From assembly GCA_035222895.1 (NCBI GenBank), contig JAVYIG010000059.1:886001-950000 (forward strand): a stretch of DNA of 64,000 nt. Direction: 5' to 3'. Below, in pieces: positions 43,101-52,860 of this stretch. The position numbers were made by a program, and so were the translations under genes. A model generated the notes under the pieces. It saw only the letters and a list, made by a program, of their open reading frames with translations, was not told the origin of the DNA and did not search any database. The stretch is from Strongylocentrotus droebachiensis (lineage: Eukaryota; Echinodermata; Echinoidea; Camarodonta; Strongylocentrotidae). Numbering within the stretch: the first letter of the stretch is position 1; each line of letters opens with the position of its first letter.

Positions 43101-46100
43101 AACAATTTAATCTAAATGACTAGATGGAAATGCTAGGAGCATTCAAATAAAAGTACTTAAATGGGATACAGCCCGTGTGCTCAGTATCAATTGCATATTT
43201 GTATCAAATTATTAGATACAAAAATGACATTTGTTTAAAATAGACTCCACCATTTTTCCTTTGTCTTCATTTCACACGCCTTGTCAGTGAAAACATGATA
43301 TTTCTCGAAGGACTGCATGAACAACTAATTCTGAGTCAAAATTGTCGGCATGGGGAAAAGTTCCGATGCGGCATGATATGGAACAGATAAGAACTGCAAA
43401 GGAAGCAGCGAATTTTGACAAATTAATATTAAAAGGAAAATAATACCGCGACCTAAATTTAATCAATCGCGGGTTCATTTACACTTTGTGTTCTGTGCAG
43501 AAGAGATGTAGAGTTCGTTCTCTGTGAACCGAAGCTTGACCTACATCTTCATGTGTTCTCACGGAAAGCTAGAAGGAAAGTGACGAATATTGATGACTGT
43601 TTTAGTTAATGATATAAAGACATTTCAGGCGTTTGACTTGGATACACACCCGTATGGGGTTGTCTTGGGAGAATCGTCACCAACTTGAAACGAGAGGACG
43701 TTGTATGTCATTCACTTTTCTTTTCTCTCAGATGTTTTTTTGGAGCACTTATTAAAAGCAAACAGTTTGAGGGAATCCCTTCTGAAACATTATTAAGCAT
43801 TTATCTTTTCGTTTGAAACTTTCAGTAGGCTATTTGTACATTTTCAGAAAATATTCTAAACAATAAGAATGATGTTTCACTGTTGCAACAAGTAAATAAA
43901 TTCAAAGAGACCATTTTGTGGATTCATAATGTTGACATGTTATCCAAGAAGTAAAGCTCACGTGTTCGTGCTACCTTATGAGCACGTTTAGTTTTTTCAT
44001 GTGTTGCCTAAAACATGAAACTGAACGGCGACGGTTTGTCGACAGCGAACAAAGTCATTCTCATTTCCCCTTTGTCTTTGGATGACCTTGGACGTGACAC
44101 AATTAATGTATGAGTGTCATCCCCCTGTCTTAGTTTTAGGGAGATTCGGATATAAAAGATTAATGTTTTGTTATTAAAATGAGTAAAATTAAGGCGGTTG
44201 CACTATTAGTATTTACTATCCCACCATCAATATCCTCTTCATTATGCATGTCTCTCCTCGTCAAGTTGGTGAAAAAAGTAGATTCATCTTTGAAATGGTG
44301 GATCCAGGGATCGTGCTCCAGGGATTGTGCTCCCTGGAAGCAATTTTAATCCTCAAAATGCACCCGAATATGGTTATTTTGTTGTAATTCACATATTTGC
44401 AGACGGTAGGACCCCCCCCCCCCCCTTTCCCACGGCCAGAGAATCCTGGACCCGCCATCGTTCTCTCGCAACCTGTTGCAAGTTCCCATGAGGGGGAAGA
44501 AACTTATATAAAGCAGGGAATAGCAATAACATCCTACAGGCGGGTGGCGACTCTGCATTACGCTACAATTTCAATCTTGTTTTCTTCAAAAGGATTTAGG
44601 AAAGGGATATTTTTCTTTCCTCGCTTTCGCCATTATCAGTGATTATTTTCATTTGAAAGTACACCGTTCATGACGCCATTGATGTATCAAAGGAAATGGG
44701 TGGGTTCGACACTGTAGAACCACTTTCAATCTTTTCTTTTCTCATTTTTTGTTCTCGAATGAATGAACTTTTTTAAACTTGAAAGGTATACAACCCCTTT
44801 CGTCTTGCTGTATAATGTCCGAAAATGCCTTGTGACCAGTAAATCGCTGACAATCGATGTTTTTTATTGAATATTTCAAACACACAACCAGAATGAAGAT
44901 ACAGATAAACAAAGCATGTATAAAACCCGTTTCAATAGGCAACTGCAAAGATGTTTTCATCCATTCCATTTTGTTATTGGTGCTTTTCACATTTTCTAAA
45001 ATGTTATCTGTAATACACTGATTTCCGTTTACAAAACCAAATGAGCACAGCCATGGTTCGATATGGAAGGTAAAACCAGGTAGATGTGCTCTTCCTGGTA
45101 AAACGTAGCATTTTGACATCTGGATGAGAGACGGCCGAGTTTTAGCATATAAGGGGAAAATGTCTCAGGACGAAGAAAAGTATCAACGTTTTGTAAGGAA
45201 TAGTTAATTCAATAAGAAGTAGGCCAACAAGATATCGTTTCCTACTTGCCATGTTGCACAAATAACTCTCAAAACACAACTCAGTGAGTGCTTTCAGAGT
45301 AAGTCCATATTATGTCACCTTCCAAATAAATAAATCATCGCGTAATTCTTGTTCTCTTTCATTAAAAAATGTGCAGACGTTGCCGTACCCCCAATCAGCA
45401 CCCCCCCCCCCCCCCCCAGCACCACCAACTCCTACGAACATCCCAAGCACAACCTAACTCTGCATGGTCCATGATTGAGAAAGTCATCATGTGACTGGTC
45501 AGCAGTTATAACTCTATTAACGTATTGCAGAATGTAGTAAAAAAAGGAAAAGGAAAGGTAATGAAAACTACAAAAGTCCATGAGATTTGAATAACTTGAC
45601 GGAATTAGGGGTGCAAGCTAATAGCTTTGAATTGTAATATAATATGTTAACAGTATCCTGATAAGGGGGAATGGAAATAATAAATGTTTCATTTCAAGGG
45701 TAGGTGTCTACATTACAGACTTGTTTGGACGTAGCGTCATTAATTCGATTTAAATATTATAGCCTACTCAAGGAAATGCCAACTTTTTCCTTCTTTTCCA
45801 AGGTCATAAACATTTCACTGTATTTCTGAATTTCATGATTTAATATTAAGGTAAGAATGTATAAAATGATCATTTCCACTACACGATAGTCATCACATCC
45901 ATAGTAAACTTGATTTAACATTCTTTTACCTTGGATTCATCTACAAGCTTGTATTTTTTAAACGTTCATTTTTAAATATAATTTAGTGTTAAATGGAAAG
46001 TTAACCATTAAATTATATCAAATAAAGTCAGGAAAATCGGAGAAGACGGGTCGGGGAATGATAGATTAATTCAAACGAAGAAGAATTAAGAAAACAATGA

Positions 46101-49100
46101 AGTTCTTTCAGGAAATTCAAAACAAATTCAATACTTCTTTTGCCGTCACGAGACAGCGACATTTCTATTATTTGCTACTACTATATAGGTCGAGCGTACG
46201 AGCACTGATAAATTATGACAAGTTTTTTTTTCTTCATTCAGTTTTATTTTCCATGATCTCTGGGAAAGACTTTGATTTAGTTGTTTGATTCATTTATTTG
46301 ACTTTGTTTGGTTGTGTCTTGGTTTGTTTTGTTATGTTTTGTTTTAAGATTATGTCTTTTTAATTGTTTCTATCTTTCCATTTTGCTTCACTTTGCTTTG
46401 CCTTGTTTTGCTTTTGCTGAAAACCAATTCCTCTCGGTTCGGACTCTTCGGAGTCGCTCTTTAATCCTAATTGGTAACATACGTATCACCGTATCGAGAG
46501 TAATAATCAGATCGGGTTCGCTAACCCCATGCGGTCGAAATTTGCCTCTCGTTTTCTCCGTCATGTTTAACTGTATCTAAATCATATTATAACCTACATA
46601 TCATATTTTAATAGTAGTTTAAGCAAAGGGATCTCTTTGGTTTAAGTATATTTACCCCCACCACGCCTGCTCAAATCTAGTTTGTAAATCCCAAGGTACA
46701 TACTTTTGTACAGGTAAAGGAGCTGCTCAATTTTTTTGACTAGTTTATCGTTTTCTGACAAGATAGATATATTGTCCAGGTATTTTTGTGCGATATTTTC
46801 AACGTTTTGACTCTGGCGAATTTGTAATACAATAGAATATAAATATATATCCATGTACATACGATGATATCTTGGCCACAATATCCTTGTTGCCATATTT
46901 CTTACACCATCAATCAGAAATGAATACCTAATTCACTGACATATTGGGTTGTATACTTCGCTGTCATACAAGTGGTTTTCATAAAGCAATCACCTTTCTT
47001 TTACAAATTGTATTACTCTATTAGATGGCTTCATATGCTAGAGGCTTTGTGCGGTATTTTCATAACATACCACAATCCTTTTCTTCTGGTTTATGGGTGG
47101 ATTTCAGGGGCCGCCCATAAAATTGACATGGATTGTCTGGCGCTCAAAATCTAATGCTTTGTGCGGTGGTCTTGACCGCGTACTCCCGCGCAATAAAGCT
47201 CAATTGTGTCACGTTGCTGTAAATAGATTATGGAATTTTATGACACTCTTATGCATTATATTTTCATCACTTACAAAACAAAAAATCTTTATAGGACTTT
47301 TATTTCTGTTAACCTTGTCATTGTTGAATAGGGGTTTTCAAATTTATTATGTTGTCAAAATAGAAGGTAAGCTCAATAACCCTTACTAATACCCCCCCCC
47401 CCCCCACACACACACACACACACACACCTTCCAGGCACTACTCAATCACCAAACAGAACGATGTAATGGTAATGGCTAAGCAAGGTTTGGTCTGTCATTC
47501 GGGGAGAAATTAAGACATATTTGAAATACAGTATATGCATAATTTTTTTATAAAGGACAAATAATACAATTTGGATAATCCTCCATCACGGTAATATACA
47601 AATAATGATTACAACAACTGAAATAAAAATCCTTGAGAGTTCGCTTCTTCACTATGACCGGTTTCAATTTAATTTTTCTGTTTCTTCAGACTAGCCTATC
47701 TGAAGAAATAAAAATATATTTGAATTCGAATTGTTTTAATCATTATTTATATATACATGTACATAATGCGACAGGGAATGAGAGAATAATGGTTGATTTA
47801 CTTAAATCAAAGTTCCCCATTGCTGTCCTCCCTGTTTGGAACACAATTATAATCATAACAACAACTTTTCGAATTCGACTTTATTTTAATCAAAATCTTG
47901 AGAGAATCTAGGGAAACCGCAATTCAAGAAGTGTATGTATGATGATAATTTACGTCATACCGAAGCCATAGCAATATTGTGGAAAAAATGATAAAACCGC
48001 GTCAAATCAACCATTGATGTCGAATTCCTTCCTCGGAAGCAAGTGGTGAAAAAATGTCATTGTGTACAAAATGTGTTTTCACTTCTGTTTTGGCAATGTG
48101 ACAACTTTAGAACATGAAACTGCACTTCTTCATGAGACGTTTAATTACTTTGCAATAATGAGTAAGTGCGATAAGATTAATGCCAATGCACTACACTGAA
48201 TGCTAATCTTCAAATAACTACTACGTGCTATTTCCGATGATTCTAACTGAGTCTTATAATTTCAATATGCATGATGAATCCAATACTCATGTGGAAGCTG
48301 CCGGGGGGGGGGGGGGGCTACAGCCCTGCTCCGCGGTTCATGAGGAAGGCGTTTTTGCCAGCTCCGCCCGAATCTGTATACACAATGTACGCCGCTGAAA
48401 TCTGTTTAAACTAAAGTAAGATTTAAAAACAACTACATTTCGTTAGGCTAGATTATAAACTGATATTTTTTCTGATGTACCAATGCAAAATGAAGGTAAA
48501 CAAATCCTCGTATAAATTATCTGTTTAGCATTCAAAATATTGCCTTGCAACAACAAAAAAGGATGCCCACATAAACGAATACCCTGATGATTGGATACCT
48601 CTTCTATCTTACATGGGGGCGTATCCGGAGAACATAGGGGGCACATGCCTCAAGCCCAAGGCCATTATCTGCCAGCATTAAATACACGTGTGTACTATCC
48701 CTGTGATGTTTTTTTTTTTTTTTTTTTTTTTTTGGGGGGGGGGGGGGCCCATGTCGGCGATTTTGAGACCTCCGTTAATTAGGTTAGGGTTTTCTACTTC
48801 TTCTTTTTTGGTGCTTGTTTGATTTGTATGCTTCTTGTGCCCCCCCCCCCCCCTGTACTCCTCGATACGATACACCTCTGTAATAAACACTAAATGTTAG
48901 TGCTTTCACCATCTAAAACTCGTTATTCTGGTTAGCTCCTGCGAATACCATTGTCAATTTCCCCGAAATTATAATAAGGAAATGCCATCTTCTTGATGCC
49001 TATATAGTAATGGACCGAAAAATGGTGGTAGTTCAATCAAGGAGATAGGAGCCCCTTATTGGTTCAATTTATCGCCTGATGTCTTGTGCATGTCGCTATT

Positions 49101-50232
49101 CATAAAGATACAACATTATGTTCACCGACTATCATTTTGTTTTCCAAAGGGGTTTTGTGTATACAAAACATTTCATTAACTTCTTCTGAAAGCATGTTAT
49201 GATGGTCTAAGGAACTATAATACAAAAAAACTTTAAAAAAACTATAGACCCTAAAACATTGTATATCGAGATGGCTGCCGGACTGTTTTATCAGTATTAA
49301 ACTATTCTTATTTTCTTTCTCCCATTATATAACTTTGAATTTAATATATATATATTAATTAATTAATTCATTTATTTATTCATGTATTTGTTTATTTATT
49401 TATGAGAACCGAGATTAGAAGCCGATATAGCAGAGCTGGGGTAATATTGGAGCGTCTTGAGCACCTTGTCTGGTGGATAAATTGCGCTTACTCCTTGGCC
49501 CGTCCCCACCGACCTGTATGCGATGGACCGTCTGTGATTATTGTCTACTAATATGCTTCAAGTTTTAGCCTTTTACAGTGGGATGAAATTCACATTCATA
49601 TTTCAATTGTAATGAACCAAAATCGTCTATGATTATCTTGTCTACTACTAATAATCCGCCGTACTGTAGCAGTTGCGCTCTCAGTTTAAAAAAAAACTAT
49701 GCTAGCTGAAGTGAAAATACACATGTAATAACATTCGAAATCTTCACGAATATATTCTTCAAGGTATTTTGCATCTTAGACTCATCTGCACAATTGAAAT
49801 TCAAACATACTTCAGATTGTTTGCACCTTGCGCGAACTAATAATATGCATATAGAAAGAAAAAACGTCAGAGAAATTCAAATGGCGACAAGGATTCATTA
49901 ACATTTAATTTAAAACCAATCTTTTCATTCGAATACATAGAAGTGCAACTGATAAACTTTTTTCGTTAGCTTGTCTCTTGCAATTCTTGCAATTTGATTT
50001 CAAACTTAATTACGCATGCTACATATTACTGTTTTCATCTGTACGCACAAGAACACCTTTCATTATGATTTTGCAAAGGAAATTTGACCCACTAAAGTTT
50101 GAGTTATTTGTTTAAAAAACAATTTCATTTATAATCGGATACTTACAACCATTTACTGGCACTGCCGCAGATAACACATGTGTGGAGGAAAAACAATGAC
50201 GTCAAGATAACATGCATCAAAGTTGTCTGCAT
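10616..50232 (-). CDS. Wnt4: Wnt4 secreted signalling protein, complete six-exon gene
   Basis: Joined minus-strand exons 50232-50147, 40138-39900, 19372-19281, 18969-18787, 11583-11317 and 10813-10616 give 354 residues (human WNT4 has 351). Intron phases are 2, 1, 0, 0, 0 and all sites are GT-AG. Residues 1-24 or so are a hydrophobic signal peptide. There are 24 cysteines after it. Ser216 in CHGVSGSC is the expected Porcupine acylation site; N93 (NCS) and N300 (NKT) are glycosylation sequons. CGCDR (140-144), [24 protein letters not shown] and [11 protein letters not shown] are typical of Wnt4 rather than other Wnts. The ligand is secreted and binds Frizzled receptors. Introns are 10.0, 20.5, 0.3, 7.2 and 0.5 kb. 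No lesion is seen. Confidence 0.96.
10814..11316 (-). other. Wnt4 intron 5
   Basis: 503 bp, gtaaac to aaaccag. Nothing else is recognised in it. Confidence 0.85.
11317..11583 (-). CDS. Wnt4: Wnt4 exon 5 (acylation hairpin)
   Basis: Eighty-nine codons from [19 protein letters not shown] to [11 protein letters not shown]. It includes the serine expected to carry palmitoleate (S216) and the Wnt4-type [10 protein letters not shown] segment. The acceptor is tatttttag and the donor gtaaac. Confidence 0.97.
14664..14756. repeat. Short MITE, same family as 22543-22798
   Basis: The right end GGTGTGACTGAGGTAT and left AGTCACACC with GACCGACACC match the ends and internal words of the longer copy at 22543-22798. 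The left end is degenerate. Confidence 0.5.
15600..15830. repeat. Purine-rich GAA/GGA tract
   Basis: Interrupted GAA and GGA triplets. Minus-strand leucine-rich open frames here are artefacts. Confidence 0.75.
16290..16543. mobile_element. TA-flanked MITE made of short palindromes
   Basis: The ends CCCTGCTGG and CCAGCAGGG are inverted repeats flanked by TA on both sides, as for Tc1/mariner-type insertion. The inside is dominated by repeats of TTCACACTGTGAA-like palindromes and ACTCATTCACACTCATTCAC on the left, mirrored on the right. It is non-coding and about 254 bp. Confidence 0.75.
17595..17760. repeat. (TAG/CAG)n trinucleotide repeat
   Basis: Long run of GTA/GCA triplets. On the minus strand it reads as polyleucine, which is not a gene. 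Confidence 0.9.
18787..18969 (-). CDS. Wnt4: Wnt4 exon 4
   Basis: Sixty-one codons from CGCDRTVGG through [16 protein letters not shown] to [12 protein letters not shown], all hallmark Wnt sequence. The acceptor is ttcaccag and the donor gtaagg. Only a 311-bp intron separates it from exon 3. Confidence 0.96.
18970..19280 (-). other. Wnt4 intron 3
   Basis: 311 bp with a C15 run at 19149-19163. No other feature is seen. Confidence 0.85.
19281..19372 (-). CDS. Wnt4: Wnt4 exon 3
   Basis: Encodes (G)[17 protein letters not shown] through [11 protein letters not shown], very close to [16 protein letters not shown] of vertebrate Wnt4. The acceptor is catgcag and the donor gtaaaa. At 92 bp it is short and easy to miss without the splice logic. 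Confidence 0.95.
21154..21539. repeat. Probable inverted-repeat MITE
   Basis: The left end GGGCGTGTTTATGCTTCAC and the complement of the right end, GGGTGCGTTTAAGCTTAAA, are similar and continue to a shared CAGAAT. The interior includes a near-palindrome GGCGATCACGATCGCC. Arms are diverged and no clear target duplication is seen. Confidence 0.45.
21884..22102 (-). mobile_element. tRNA-derived SINE-like element
   Basis: Read on the minus strand, it starts with GTGGTCGAGTGGTTCGAGCG (22094 downward), which resembles the 5' part of a Ser/Leu-type tRNA with its A box. A body of about 150 bp follows, and it ends in an ATT-rich simple tail at 21900-21884. That layout is typical of SINEs. The B box is not clear. 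A related fragment lies at 2164-2232. Confidence 0.5.
22268..22376. repeat. (CT)n microsatellite
   Basis: CTCTCT runs with a leading poly-C. Open frames on both strands are artefacts. Confidence 0.9.
22543..22798. mobile_element. TA-flanked MITE with internal GACCGACACCA repeats
   Basis: The ends CCCCAATCACACCAAC and GTCGGTGTGAATGAGG are imperfect inverted repeats flanked by TA. Inside, the 11-bp unit ACCAGACCGAC is repeated in tandem near 22687-22720 and again near the left end. It is non-coding and shares its ends with 14664-14756. Confidence 0.6.
24390..24510. repeat. (GAT)n-rich microsatellite
   Basis: Degenerate GATGAT/GACGAC units next to a GAAAGAA tract. Histidine- or serine-rich minus-strand frames are artefacts. 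Confidence 0.75.
25028..25559. mobile_element. TTAA-flanked inverted-repeat element, 532 bp
   Basis: The ends AGGTACTATGTCCCTTTTGC and GCAAATGGGACATAGTCCCT are inverted repeats with few mismatches, flanked by TTAA on both sides (25024-25027 and 25560-25563). This suggests piggyBac-type target choice. A minus-strand frame at 25185-25463 is open for 92 codons (see findings). No transposase domain is visible. Confidence 0.65.
25185..25463 (-). other. 92-codon open frame inside TTAA element, unrecognised
   Basis: The frame begins [16 protein letters not shown] and contains [20 protein letters not shown] and a [10 protein letters not shown] segment. Its composition looks more protein-like than the microsatellite frames in this window, but I recognise no family. 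It could be a captured gene piece, a remnant of the element's own protein, or chance. Confidence 0.25.
27966..29520 (+). mobile_element. 5'-truncated non-LTR retrotransposon (LINE), CR1/L2/Jockey-like
   Basis: One frame is open for 351 codons from 27966 to TGA at 29021. It begins within the reverse transcriptase ([15 protein letters not shown]), then has [19 protein letters not shown], the catalytic FADD box ([10 protein letters not shown]), the [14 protein letters not shown] region and a C-terminal part ending NDYLMNK. An approximately 500-bp 3' UTR ends in a tail of AAATC repeats at 29485-29518. The endonuclease and N-terminal RT are missing, so this is a dead-on-arrival copy. The lack of stops suggests recent insertion. 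It lies antisense in Wnt4 intron 2. Clade assignment is tentative. Confidence 0.85.
32415..32449. repeat. Short near-perfect hairpin
   Basis: AACCATGGAGT and ACTCCATGGTT are exact inverted arms around a single A. With one mismatch the pairing extends to CGGTTC / CAACCG. Confidence 0.7.
32651..32856. repeat. hAT-like MITE, composite, with G18 run
   Basis: Two left-type ends occur in the same orientation, CAGGGCGGATCTAGC (32651) and CAGTGGCGGATCCAGGA (32700). One right end, TCCTAGATCCGCCCCTG, closes the element at 32856. ACACA flanks both outer sides. CAGNGGCGGATC ends are typical of small hAT-type elements. A G18 run and a pyrimidine tract lie inside. Confidence 0.55.
34116..34200. repeat. 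(GA)n microsatellite
   Basis: GAGAGA runs followed by A10 and G13. Frames over it are artefacts. Confidence 0.9.
34262..34685. repeat. Exact 34-bp direct repeat pair, 390 bp apart
   Basis: The 34-mer starting ATACATACAGATCTGG and ending CTGTTACACG occurs at 34262-34295 and again, identical, at 34652-34685. Confidence 0.9.
35011..35230. other. GC-rich, structured patch of unknown function
   Basis: Stands out from its AT-rich surroundings. CAGCAAACAAG at 35026-35036 pairs with CTTGTTTGCTG at 35057-35067, and CTCCCTT at 35165-35171 pairs with AAGGGAG at 35199-35205. It matches no RNA family that I recognise (U1-U6, U11, U12, 5S, 7SK and MRP were considered from memory). It could be a structured RNA, a regulatory element or a repeat. 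Confidence 0.3.
36050..36180. repeat. GA-rich microsatellite
   Basis: Interrupted GAGAGA units in a broader purine-rich stretch from about 35830. Confidence 0.8.
36345..36640. repeat. Imperfect tandem duplication
   Basis: A segment beginning AAACTGTTTTTCTCT, with GGAGGTATGAGGGTCGGA and GGTCGTG, recurs about 175 bp later in diverged form (AAACTGTTTTTCTCT, GGAGGTACGAGGGTCGGA, AGTCGTG). The second copy runs into G21. Confidence 0.6.
37364..37381. promoter_or_regulatory. Nuclear-receptor-like half-site cluster (DR1)
   Basis: Three AGGTCA half-sites on the + strand: 37364-37369, 37369-37374 (overlapping by one base) and 37376-37381. The last two form a perfect DR1 with one spacer base. The surrounding 37230-37450 is more GC-rich than the intron average. 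Binding is not shown. Confidence 0.35.
38331..38850. repeat. Element built of TTTGGTCTAAT-like words
   Basis: The left end GCCGTTTGGTCCAACC and right end ACTAGACCAAATGGC are inverted. Between them TTGGTCTAAT, TTTGGTCC, TTCGTCTA and similar words recur in the same orientation. It is likely a degenerate repeat of an unknown family. Confidence 0.45.
39265..39460. repeat. (ATC/CAC)n microsatellite, block 1
   Basis: CATCATCACCATCATCACC-type repeat. Histidine- and isoleucine-rich frames are artefacts. Confidence 0.9.
39550..39735. repeat. (ATC/CAC)n microsatellite, block 2
   Basis: Second block of the same trinucleotide type, ending about 165 bp from the donor of Wnt4 exon 2. Confidence 0.9.
39900..40138 (-). 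CDS. Wnt4: Wnt4 exon 2
   Basis: Encodes [19 protein letters not shown] through [19 protein letters not shown]. It contains the Wnt N-terminal core [11 protein letters not shown] and the conserved glycosylation sequon NCS. The acceptor is ttggcag; the donor gtgagt leaves one base of a Gly codon. Confidence 0.96.
40511..40817. repeat. Array of twelve GATATC-centred palindromes in a large inverted repeat
   Basis: Cores start at 40521, 40542, 40586, 40607, 40629, 40650, 40673, 40694, 40738, 40759, 40781 and 40802; eleven read GATATC and one GATATA. Each sits in TTC(T/G)TGATATCAAGAA or a close variant. Most spacings are 21-23 bp, with two of 44 bp. The two 44-bp gaps contain ACCATTG...ACGTAAAATCA and its inverted copy, and the first ten cores are symmetric about 40642. 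It is non-coding. Confidence 0.9.
44295..44459. repeat. hAT-like MITE with C14 run
   Basis: The ends ATGGTGGATCCAGG and CCTGGACCCGCCAT are inverted repeats with one or two mismatches, akin to the ends at 32651-32856. A C14 run lies close to the right end. Confidence 0.55.
47392..47427. repeat. Poly-C plus (CA)n
   Basis: A C14 run directly followed by a CA dinucleotide repeat. Confidence 0.9.
49411..49500 (+). repeat. Possible SINE 3' fragment
   Basis: Contains GCTGGGGTAATATTGGAGCG, CTTGAGCACCTTGTCTGG and GATAAATTGCGCTT. These resemble the GCGC-containing 3' region of SINE-like repeats common in marine invertebrate genomes. The call is from memory of such repeats, not an alignment. Confidence 0.3.
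50147..50232 (-). CDS. Wnt4: Wnt4 exon 1 (signal peptide)
   Basis: Starts at ATG 50232-50230 and encodes [19 protein letters not shown] through SASKW, a classic signal peptide, then two bases of a Leu codon. The donor is gtaagt. No in-frame ATG lies just upstream. The segment WL matches the start of mature Wnt4 in other animals, and the phase fits exon 2. Confidence 0.88.
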
Positions 50233-51060
50233 CTTGCCGCCAAACCCTTGTCCTTTACGAAGTCAAAATCTCTCAAAAACAATCCACAAGATTCCAAAGG
50301 TCCACAAGACCTTAAATTAACTTCAACAGACTCAAACTTGGTACTTGTAGAAGATTTGGAACACTTGATTACTGGAAAGACGTTGTTAAATTCCAATTTA
50401 CAGATCCAGTTTAAAGCCCAAGCGCAACTCTTGTGTACAAAAATGTTGATGATCCAAGTGAAGACAAATTATTGATGTCCAGCGATATCTTGATCCGAGT
50501 ATTCCGATTGAAAAATAGAACACTTCACACTTTCCACAGTCGGCAAAATTTACAGAAAATGTTGCATCACAAAATTTGATACATTAATATTCCAGAAGCG
50601 ATAAAAACGATTTCATGGCAAATATATTCCAGAATGAGAAAAAGAGTCGATAGCTCGACAGACTTACGACGAACGGTCAGGTATGGTCCAGAATAAACGA
50701 GCGAGAAGAGTATGCGGTGTTTCTGGAGCAGAGGCGGGGAAGTGAATGAACGCGCGGACCGACCGATCAGCAGTCGTCTGCGAGGGAAAGTTCACGCAGA
50801 CATTCGTCAGTCGAGCGAGGAGCTTGCTTGCTCATAAGATGACAAACAATGCGAGGATGTTCTCCCCAGTATCTGTCATTCATGACTTTATGATGACATT
50901 AATAAGTTTATGGTACCCTGTTCTTGTATTAATTCTCGTATTAATTGTCGTTAAATTTATACTAAAAAAGGCCAAGTTCGATCAAAATGAAATCGTTTTG
51001 CATTTGGTTGATTGATAGGTTTATAAATACGAGCTCAGAGAGTCAAAGTCATCACTGTCA
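50233..51060 (-). promoter_or_regulatory. Wnt4 5' UTR and proximal promoter region
   Basis: The sequence just upstream of the Wnt4 start codon. The part nearest the ATG is probably 5' UTR. A more GC-rich segment lies at 50640-50830 and a TATA-like TATTTATA at 51029-51022 (minus strand). The transcription start is not fixed by the sequence. Confidence 0.3.
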
Positions 51061-52440
51061 GCGACATGTTGAATCATAAGAAGAAATCATGCAATAGTAC
51101 TTGCTAAAAATGTTACACAGCTTTTGTGATGCATATATATCCCCCTTAAAACATGTCTTAAGTTATAAGCGGCAAAATCAAATGAACAATCAGATAATGA
51201 AATGTACAATTAGAAATGCAAAGCAAGTCGGCACATGTTAAAGCGCGTTTCCGGAAATCAAGTTGCAAAGGCTGTTGCGAAATAATGATCTGAGCAATTT
51301 CGTTTTAATGCGTAATCTTTCTCAAGAAATCATCTTCTGTTCTAATTAAATTTTAAAAAAACTTTTAGAATAAAAGCTGTCAGAATGAACGATTAATTTG
51401 CACACTATAGCAATTTAACCGTCGATATTTGTGTAATGATAAAAAAGCAAGTAAAAGCACATCTCTAGATAGCAAGACCCTTTCTTTATTCAGTGTTTTC
51501 CATCAGCCTTTTATTCGTATGAACTTGAACGGGGAGAAATGAAGGCGGTGTGAATGAGTTTGACCTTAAGACTCGTGAATTAACAAGTTCACTTTGCTTA
51601 CTTGGAGTCAGTTTAAAAGAGAGTGTGTTCATTGGCAGCATCCCTCAAAATGTGTCAAATCTGGGCGACCGTTCGAAGATTGAAGGCGTATCAAAATCAG
51701 TCAAAAGAGTTGGGTGTGATTTCTTTGTTTTGCTCTGTTTTGTTTTCCTCCAGTTTTCCGCGATCGTTTGGATTCGATCCTTTCTACGATGTTGGTTATG
51801 TTTTCACTGCTATTCATACTATCCTCTCCCTCGCTCTTATATTGCAAGTTAAGTCAATTTAGGCTACAAGGCTCCCCTCGGAGAAAATAAGTCGGGGTGA
51901 AGTCGACACAACAGGGCTAGACTCGGATTCGAGACTCGAAACGAGATGGTTGGTAGCTGGTTTTGCCCCCCTCCTCCTCACTCAGCCGTTGGTATCTATG
52001 AAGAAAGGTGGAGAAGTTTTCCGGATAGGAGGGAAATTCTCCGATAGTATATCGTCAATGATGGTGATGTTGAGGATGATGATGGTGGTGGTGGTGGTGG
52101 TGATGGTGACGAAGGCAGTAAAAATACTTTATATTATTGATGTTGCCGATGATTCCAATGGTGTTTCTGGTGACGATGATGGTGAAAGTGGTAGTGGTGG
52201 TGAACTTGAGAATATTCTAATGAACTTGACTAGAAAAACCTTTCGGTAAAGAAGAAATTTGAAAGGTTTCATTTTCCTCCTTCACATTATACAGAATCGT
52301 GCCTTGAATGAAAAGTAAAGTTGATTGAATTAATATTCAAATATGTTCATTGTTGTTACTACCTTCCATACTTTACAATAATTTATCTTATTCATATGCA
52401 AGTTAATGATAACAAGTGAAATAGTGACTATATTCGGACG

Positions 52441-52860
52441 AAGTTTAAAGATGAAGTTGAGTTCTGGTCATGCGATTGCATTGTGAAAGAAACGGTGTGG
52501 AACAGACCAGAAAAGGTTGATCATCTAGCATATAAGAATTTGTGTGTATTGCAAGGTTCTGGAATCATCAAAATGATAAGAAATTTGGCCAAGTCTTGGT
52601 AAAGTTACAAACACTGTACACAGAAAGATGTATATGGGACTACACGAACACGTGGCGTAAAAAGCCGGCCCCCCGATTTTTACGATGTTACATGCATATT
52701 TAGAATATGAAGGCATTTGAAGAGCCATGCTTTTCAGGGAACATGTCTTATCTGATGTTCTTCCACACTTGCATAATAAGAATGAGTAACGCTCACAAAT
52801 TATTGTTCACCTCTTCCCAGAACTCAACCTTCTCTTTAAGGTGAAAATAAGATGGTTTTT
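52441..52860. repeat. Dispersed repeat, copy 1
   Basis: Shares GTTGAGTTCTGGTCATGCGA and TTGCATTG with copy 2 at 57255. Also shared are GGAATCATCAAAAT..ATA, the CACTGTACA word and a distal GCTCACAAA...TTCCCAGA.CTCAAC segment. Confidence 0.7.

Larger units (their letters stand above)
40139..50146 (-). other. Wnt4 intron 1
   Basis: 10.0 kb. It holds the GATATC palindrome array, one MITE (44295-44459), a C14 plus CA repeat at 47392-47427, several G/C runs and a possible SINE 3' fragment at 49411-49500. The stretches 41000-44290, 44460-47390 and 47430-49400 show no gene or clear repeat. Confidence 0.7.

Noticed and set aside
46430-46560. GC-richer patch with GACTC-TTCG-GAGTC tetraloop, considered as an RNA gene
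   Set aside because: The stem is only 5 bp and no A/B boxes or tRNA/snRNA hallmarks are present.
50746-51015. 89-codon + strand open frame with a hydrophobic stretch (WYPVLVLILVLIVV) opposite the Wnt4 promoter
   Set aside because: Single hydrophobic run in AT-rich DNA, no family match, no splice or promoter support; likely chance.
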